This document shows positions 34,319 to 38,380 of a stretch of 38,380 nucleotides of DNA, piece by piece. Source of the DNA: Sinorhizobium sp. 8-89. Lineage in GTDB: Bacteria; Pseudomonadota; Alphaproteobacteria; Rhizobiales; Rhizobiaceae. The first letter of the stretch is position 1, and each line of letters opens with the position of its first letter. Below the pieces are notes generated by a model, which was not told the origin of the DNA, ran no database searches, and saw only the letters and a program-made list of their open reading frames with translations. The stretch lies in contig NZ_JASKLR010000006.1 of the NCBI RefSeq assembly GCF_030124325.1, forward strand, positions 267,140 to 305,519, in the 5' to 3' direction. Both the position numbers and the translations under genes were made by a program.

Positions 34319-34729
34319 ATGGACATCGAACCGAGGCGCGGGATCGACGAGCTTGAGCAGCAACTACGCTCCGCAGCGGCCGAGAATGCCAACCTGCAAT
34401 CGAAGCTTGCGATTGCGCTGGAACGCCAGACCATCACTGCGCAAATTCTCAACGTCATCTCCATGTCGCGAACCGACGTGCAACCGGTTTTCGACGTCAT
34501 TTCTGAGAGCTCGCGGCGGCTGCTCGGCGGTCAAACGGCGCTTGTGACACGCGTCGTAGGTGGCATGCTTCATCTGGCGGCATGCACGGCGGGAAGCTTG
34601 GCCAGCCACGAGGAGATCGGGGCTTCATTTCCTGCTCCGCTGACATCCTCAGGGATCCAACGCTTCGAAGTGTTGCGGATAACTACAGGCACAGAAGACG
34701 AGGGAGTTAGTTGCAGCCAGCGTCGTTGA
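34319..34729 (+). pseudogene. Truncated GAF-domain sensor protein
   Basis: The first ~113 codons read like the start of a GAF-domain signalling protein (histidine kinase or cyclase family): coiled-coil ELEQQLRSAAAENANLQSKLAIALERQ, then TAQILNVISMSRTDVQPVFDVISESSRRLLGGQTALVTRVVGGMLHLAACTA and SFPAPLTSSGIQ. From about 34657 the sequence loses GAF character and stops at 34729, so most of the GAF domain and any output domain are gone. The break lies just before the recombinase remnant. It starts seven bases after the channel gene, which could indicate a former operon. Confidence 0.65.
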
Positions 34730-34847
34730 CCATCCTGCTCTGCGCCATCACCGACCCCGCCCGGAATTCTGGTGACTGGCGCAATTCTGACATTCGGACA
34801 GCAGTGGTCGAACTTCAGCTTACCACCCGAAAGGTCACTTCCATTGA

Positions 34848-35447
34848 GGATTACCATTAGGCCGCTTAGAGGTTGAGCGCTGGGCAGCGGAGGGCATCAG
34901 CGGTCAGAAGCCTCCATTGAAGCCGAAGGAGGTCTGGGCCATCCGAACTCGCCTCCAGATGACGGGTGCGGTACGCGACCTGGCGCTGTTCAATCTCGCG
35001 ATCGACAGCAAATTGCGAGCTTGTGATCTCGTCGCGATCTCAGTTGCCGATGTTGCAATTTCCGGAAGGGCCCGCGAGCGGGCGATCATCATCCAACGGA
35101 AAACCGGCCGACCAGTGCAATTCGAACTGACCGATCAAACGGAGGCTGTCGGTGCCTGGGTTGGACATCGCAGGCTCGGTGAACGGGATTATCTGTTTCC
35201 CAGCCGAGTGCACGCAACGCCGCACCTGTCGACGCGGCAATATGGCGGGATCGTCGAACGGTGGGTGTCGAGCATCGGGCTGGATCCCAGGCGCTATGGC
35301 ACGCATTCGATGAGGAGGACGAAGGCGGCGCACATTTATAAAAAGACAGGCAACCCGCGCGCCGTCCAGCTCTTGCTCGGCCAAAAGAAGCTGGAGAGTA
35401 CGGTGCAATACCTCGGAGTAGAGGTGGACGACGCCTTGGCCTGCTGA
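34848..35447 (+). pseudogene. Tyrosine recombinase/integrase (small rhizobial type), start lost or altered
   Basis: The open frame after the stop at 34845 reads ...SGQKPPLKPKEVWAIRTRLQ..., LRDLALFNLAIDSKLRACDLV, IIIQRKTGRPVQFELT, YLFPSRVHATPHLSTRQYGGIVERWV, YGTHSMRRTKAAHIYKKTGNPRAVQLLLGQKKLESTVQYLGVEVDDAL. These are the catalytic Arg (SKLRACDL), the His-x-x-Arg box (HSMRR), the second His replaced by Gln (LLGQKK) and Tyr (VQYLG) of tyrosine recombinases. The C-terminus ends abruptly after DDALAC. TTG 34917 is the only plausible start and it cuts off the usual N-terminal residues. It may be inactive; a functional short protein is not excluded. Confidence 0.65.
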
Positions 35448-35538
35448 GGCGAAAGATCGACCCGATGCGGTCGCCTGACATGCTAACGGGGGACGTCCCG
35501 ATTCGGCCCACACGAGACATCGAGCCTTCGCATTCAGC

Positions 35539-35613
35539 GAATGGGGATGACGAGTATGGATAAGCGATGCACTGTTCGCATCGCCTCGTTCAAGGTTTTC
35601 GTCATCCCCATTC
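35539..35613. repeat. 75-base nested palindrome (15-bp outer arms, 7-bp inner hairpin)
   Basis: Outer arms GAATGGGGATGACGA (35539-35553) and its exact reverse complement (35599-35613) enclose a second hairpin, GCGATGC (35564-35570) / GCATCGC (35578-35584). It sits between the recombinase remnant and the stop codon of the isochorismatase-family gene at 35617. It may be a terminator for that leftward gene, a MITE-like palindromic element, or a recombination site. Confidence 0.75.
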
Positions 35614-35616
35614 AGA

Positions 35617-36270
35617 TCAGCCTGCGTTGCTCGGTACCGGTGTGTTGAGCAGTTGCTGCTCCCACAGGAACGCGATGCCGCTGCCGCTCATGTGCGAGAT
35701 GAGCACTTCGGTCAGCTCTTCGACGTGCTCGGTGCGAGCCCAGTCACGTTGCCATTCGCCAGCCAGAGCCATCCAGGTCATCATGTTGACGCCGGCCGCA
35801 ATCATCCGCTGTATGGCGACCTGGTGAGACTCGGTTGAACTTCCGCCCGATGCGTCGGTGATTACGGTCACGTCCCAGCCTTCGCCGGCTGCCTGAATCG
35901 CAGGCATCGCGACGCAAACTTCGGTCCACAGGCCTGCGATGATCAATTGCTTGCGGCCGGTCGCCTTGACCAGGTCCACCACCTTCTCGTCCTCCCAGGT
36001 ATTCACCCAGGTCCGGTCGATCACTTCCTGCCCCGGGAACACGTCAGTGATTTGCTTGAAAAGCTTGCCACCGCGATCCGCGATCACGCTGGTGAGGATC
36101 GTCGGAACATTGAAAGCTTTTGCCAGCTTTGCCAGCGCGGTCACATTGTTGACGACAGCCTGAGGATCGTGGCTATTGAGGTTGGTCAGCTGATAAGGCT
36201 GATGATCGATCAGAACGAGGACGGAGTCTTCGGGACGAAGAAGCGAAGCAAGGCCGTTACGAAAGGTCAT
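35617..36270 (-). CDS. Isochorismatase-family cysteine hydrolase (YcaC-like)
   Basis: 217 residues. Catalytic Asp22 in VLVLIDHQPYQ and catalytic Cys119 in LWTEVCVAMPAIQAAGEGWDVTVITDASGGSS define the fold. The C-terminal AIQRMIAAGVNMMTWMALAGEWQRDW is typical of the YcaC subgroup, cytoplasmic octameric hydrolases of unknown substrate. It is divergent from a LysR gene at 36412, its probable regulator. Confidence 0.92.
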   Translation of the reverse strand: MTFRNGLASLLRPEDSVLVLIDHQPYQLTNLNSHDPQAVVNNVTALAKLAKAFNVPTILTSVIADRGGKLFKQITDVFPGQEVIDRTWVNTWEDEKVVDLVKATGRKQLIIAGLWTEVCVAMPAIQAAGEGWDVTVITDASGGSSTESHQVAIQRMIAAGVNMMTWMALAGEWQRDWARTEHVEELTEVLISHMSGSGIAFLWEQQLLNTPVPSNAG

Positions 36271-36346
36271 GGATAAATCCTCTGCTGCCGTTTTTGTGTG
36301 AGATCGGTTTACCGGCAGACATGCGCTGACAGCGGCGCCGCCTGCG

Positions 36347-36370
36347 AAACGGACACTGTCATTCCCGTTT
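36347..36370. promoter_or_regulatory. Inverted repeat AAACGG-N12-CCGTTT, candidate LysR operator
   Basis: Perfect 6-base arms at 36347-36352 and 36365-36370 in the 141-base spacer between the isochorismatase-family and LysR genes. Spacing of arm centres (18 bases) is plausible for a LysR tetramer half-site. Short arms make chance occurrence possible. Confidence 0.35.
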
Positions 36371-36411
36371 GTGATACGGTAGCCTCCAGTTCTGCCAAGC
36401 TGTGTCGCGGA

Positions 36412-37320
36412 ATGGGGAACGCCGAATTGGATATCGAGGAGCTCAGGACATTCGTGGAAGTGGCTGATGCCGGGGGTGTTTCGCCCGCCGCGCGGCGGCT
36501 CGGCGTCTCCAAGTCAATGGTCAGTCGGCGGCTCGTCCGGCTGGAAGCGGAACTTGGCGTCCAGCTTCTTGCACGAACGACCCGCGGCGCGGCTCTCACA
36601 GAAGCCGGGATCACATTTCGGGACCATGCAGCAAGAGTCTGTGCCGAGATCGACATGGCCAGGGAAACGATCCTACCCGCCGGTGACCTTTGCGGCCGCT
36701 TGAGAATTGCCGTGCCGCTCTCGTTTGGCCCGACCCACTTCGCTCCCGTGCTCGCGGACATGGCGCGACGTCACCCCCAGCTCCACATCCATGCGTCCTA
36801 CAGCGACCGTTTCGTTGATCTCATCGCGGAAGGCTTTGATTGCGCTATCCGGGTTGGCCATCTGCAGGACTCTAACATGATCGCAAGACGCGTCGGTCCG
36901 CTTTACGGAAGGCTGGTCGCAAGCCCGGACTATATCAGAACGCATGGTTCCCCCGAGACGCCGGAGGCGCTCGTCGCCCACGAGGCTCTGATGCAGGGAA
37001 CGGAAGCCTGGCAATTCATGGATGGCGACAAGATCGTTACGGTTCATCCACGGGGACGCTTCAAGGCCGACAACGCTCTGGCTCTCGCCGCCGCCGCATT
37101 GGCAGGGGTTGGCATAGCTTGGATCCCCGATGGCGTAACCCGTGATTATGTAGCGTCCGGCGCGCTGATTCCGGTCATGACACGCTATCCCCCGCCTCCG
37201 GCAGGCATATATGTCATCCGCCCGCCGGGGCAGCATCCCGCAAGGAAGATACGTGTCCTCACCGAAATGCTGATCGAGTGTTTCGAACAGGCTCCGGCAC
37301 CTGTTGGCGCAGGCCGGTAA
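36412..37320 (+). CDS. LysR-family transcriptional regulator
   Basis: 302 residues from ATG 36412; the 38 codons before it have no protein character. HTH: LDIEELRTFVEVADAGGVSPAARRLGVSKSMVSRRLVRLEAELGVQLLARTTRGAALTEAG. Effector domain: RLRIAVPLSFGPTHFAPVLADMARRHPQLHIHASYSDRFVDLIAEGFDCAIRVG, a CrgA/DmlR-type pattern. It is divergent from and probably regulates the isochorismatase-family gene. It is a distant paralogue of the LysR protein at 21303-22199. Confidence 0.92.
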   Translation: MGNAELDIEELRTFVEVADAGGVSPAARRLGVSKSMVSRRLVRLEAELGVQLLARTTRGAALTEAGITFRDHAARVCAEIDMARETILPAGDLCGRLRIAVPLSFGPTHFAPVLADMARRHPQLHIHASYSDRFVDLIAEGFDCAIRVGHLQDSNMIARRVGPLYGRLVASPDYIRTHGSPETPEALVAHEALMQGTEAWQFMDGDKIVTVHPRGRFKADNALALAAAALAGVGIAWIPDGVTRDYVASGALIPVMTRYPPPPAGIYVIRPPGQHPARKIRVLTEMLIECFEQAPAPVGAGR

Positions 37321-37524
37321 GGTACTACCGGCGCGAAGCCTGGAACGGTCTCACCCTATGTCAACGCACCGGGACCGCTTCTGGCGCAGTGCCGCCACAA
37401 ACGATGCTCGCCCGAAGTTCCGCTCGCCACCTGTCGCGGCCACTCAGGACGGACAGAACTCTCTGTATGTGCTCGAAGTCGCAAGAACAAATGCCGAAGG
37501 GCTCGTTGCTGCCTTGCGAGAAGC

Positions 37525-38380
37525 TCATGCGCTTCTGACGCCGAGTTCCAGCCGACGGGTGATGCCTATCTCTTTCAGGAATAGCTCGTCATGGCTGACG
37601 ACGACGAGCGCGCCGTCATAGGCGCGAAGCCCGGCCTCCACCGCCGATATGGAATCAATGTCGAGATGGTTGGTCGGCTCGTCGAGGATCAGGAGCGCTG
37701 GCGGTTCCGGCCCGCCGAGCACGCATGCAAGGCCGGCGCGCAACATCTGCCCGCCTGAAAGCGTGCCGGTGACCTGCAGCGCCGCGTCGGCGCGAAACAT
37801 GAAGCGCGCCAGTGCCGCGCGGCCGGCATTTTCGTCTGCGCCGGGGTTGAGCCGTTTGAAATTGTCGCGGATTGTGAGCGCTGGATCGAGCAGACTCACC
37901 CGTTGATCGAGCATGGCGGTTTTCACCGGCACCCGCACAGTGCCGGACAACGGCTGTAACACCCCAGTCAGCATCGAAATCAGCGTGGTCTTCCCCGATC
38001 CGTTCGGGCCCGTGACGGCGATCCGTTCCGGCCCGACGATCTCGAGCGAAAGGTTTCGCAGCACAGGCTTTTGCGGATCATAACCGGCGGTGACATTGTC
38101 GATCCTCAGCACGGTACGGCTCGCCGGCAGACCGGTCGGTGCCAGCGTGACCGTCAGCCGCTGCAGAACCTCGATCTTTTGCCGTGCGGCAGCAACGTCC
38201 TCCATTGCGCGCGTCCTCAGCCGTTCGGCCAGTCGCGCATTATCACCGCTGGTGTTTTCTGCCTTGCGTTGCAACCCGCCGGCAACGATGCGCGGCATGT
38301 CGCCCTTGGCCGCTTTCTTCTTGCCGGCGCTGTCCCTGCGTGCCTTGCGCTCGGTGGTCGCCTGCACGGTTCGGTTCCTG
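37525..38380 (-). CDS. ABC-F family ATPase, C-terminal half (gene continues past the window end)
   Basis: The open frame runs through the right edge without a start; a GTG at 38367 lies in the middle of the protein and should not be taken as the start. Visible: an Arg/Lys-rich linker between the two ATPase domains (RKARRDSAGKKKAAKGDMPRIVAGG), then the second ATPase domain with Walker A GPNGSGKT, signature LSGGQMLRAGLA, Walker B ALLILDEPTNHLDIDS and VVSHDELFL. ABC-F proteins are soluble, ribosome-associated translation or antibiotic-protection factors. Only the C-terminal ~285 residues are in view. Confidence 0.92.
   Translation of the reverse strand, partial: RNRTVQATTERKARRDSAGKKKAAKGDMPRIVAGGLQRKAENTSGDNARLAERLRTRAMEDVAAARQKIEVLQRLTVTLAPTGLPASRTVLRIDNVTAGYDPQKPVLRNLSLEIVGPERIAVTGPNGSGKTTLISMLTGVLQPLSGTVRVPVKTAMLDQRVSLLDPALTIRDNFKRLNPGADENAGRAALARFMFRADAALQVTGTLSGGQMLRAGLACVLGGPEPPALLILDEPTNHLDIDSISAVEAGLRAYDGALVVVSHDELFLKEIGITRRLELGVRSA

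Noticed and set aside
37304..37621. 105-codon plus-strand open frame after the second LysR gene
   Set aside because: It overlaps both the LysR end and the ABC-F end and has no recognisable motif; a small gene starting near 37359 cannot be excluded but is unsupported.
1..38380. CRISPR arrays, tRNA or rRNA genes
   Set aside because: No regularly spaced repeats and no cloverleaf or rRNA sequence was recognised on reading; a dedicated tRNA search was not possible here.

Overview
The window reads as high-GC alphaproteobacterial DNA, most likely Rhizobiales (a Rhizobium/Ensifer/Shinella type genome). The reasons are dense operons with 4-base ATGA/GTGA stop-start overlaps, FixJ-type response regulators beside a MASE1/PAS kinase, a RirA-type iron operator (TGA-N9-TCA), FCD-type GntR regulation of a sugar-acid cluster, and a small rhizobial-type tyrosine recombinase. 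This assignment comes from gene content only; no rRNA or tRNA gene was recognised.

Region 1 (1-9540) looks like a catabolic locus for an acid sugar. It holds a Dpp-type importer (substrate-binding protein and the N-terminal part of a DppB permease), an EamA-type DMT transporter, and divergently a four-gene operon: sialidase-like BNR protein, PdxA2-like dehydrogenase, DapA-family lyase, iron-type alcohol dehydrogenase. Convergent to that operon lies a DUF1537 acid-sugar kinase overlapping its likely FCD/GntR regulator. DUF1537 kinase plus PdxA2 is the known core for D-threonate/D-erythronate breakdown to DHAP; the other members suggest a longer or different pathway. An AzgA-like purine permease follows (9886-11178). 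The first ~60 bases appear inverted relative to the permease gene, a likely chimeric or rearranged junction at a 10-bp palindrome.

Region 2 (11776-20140) is a siderophore uptake island. One overlapping operon encodes a binding protein, two FecCD permeases, an ATPase and a DUF2218-SIP reductase. A TonB-dependent receptor lies divergently and an AraC-type activator follows it. A TGA-N9-TCA operator sits just upstream of the binding-protein gene.

Region 3 (20459-27171) carries an SDR dehydrogenase divergent from a LysR regulator over two inverted repeats. It then holds a four-gene signalling operon: a MASE1-4xPAS histidine kinase and three response regulators (FixJ-like, receiver-only, FixJ-like).

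Region 4 (27399-36270) is an accessory stretch of redox and detoxification type genes. They are two alpha/beta hydrolases (one with a Tat leader), an AhpD-like protein, an MBL-fold hydrolase, an NmrA-like NAD(P)-binding protein, a periplasmic cupin, an MscS channel and an isochorismatase-family hydrolase. Decay is visible here: an internally deleted SDR pseudogene, a scrap of an NmrA-like gene, a truncated GAF protein and a tyrosine recombinase without a clear start. A second LysR gene and the C-terminal half of an ABC-F ATPase close the window.
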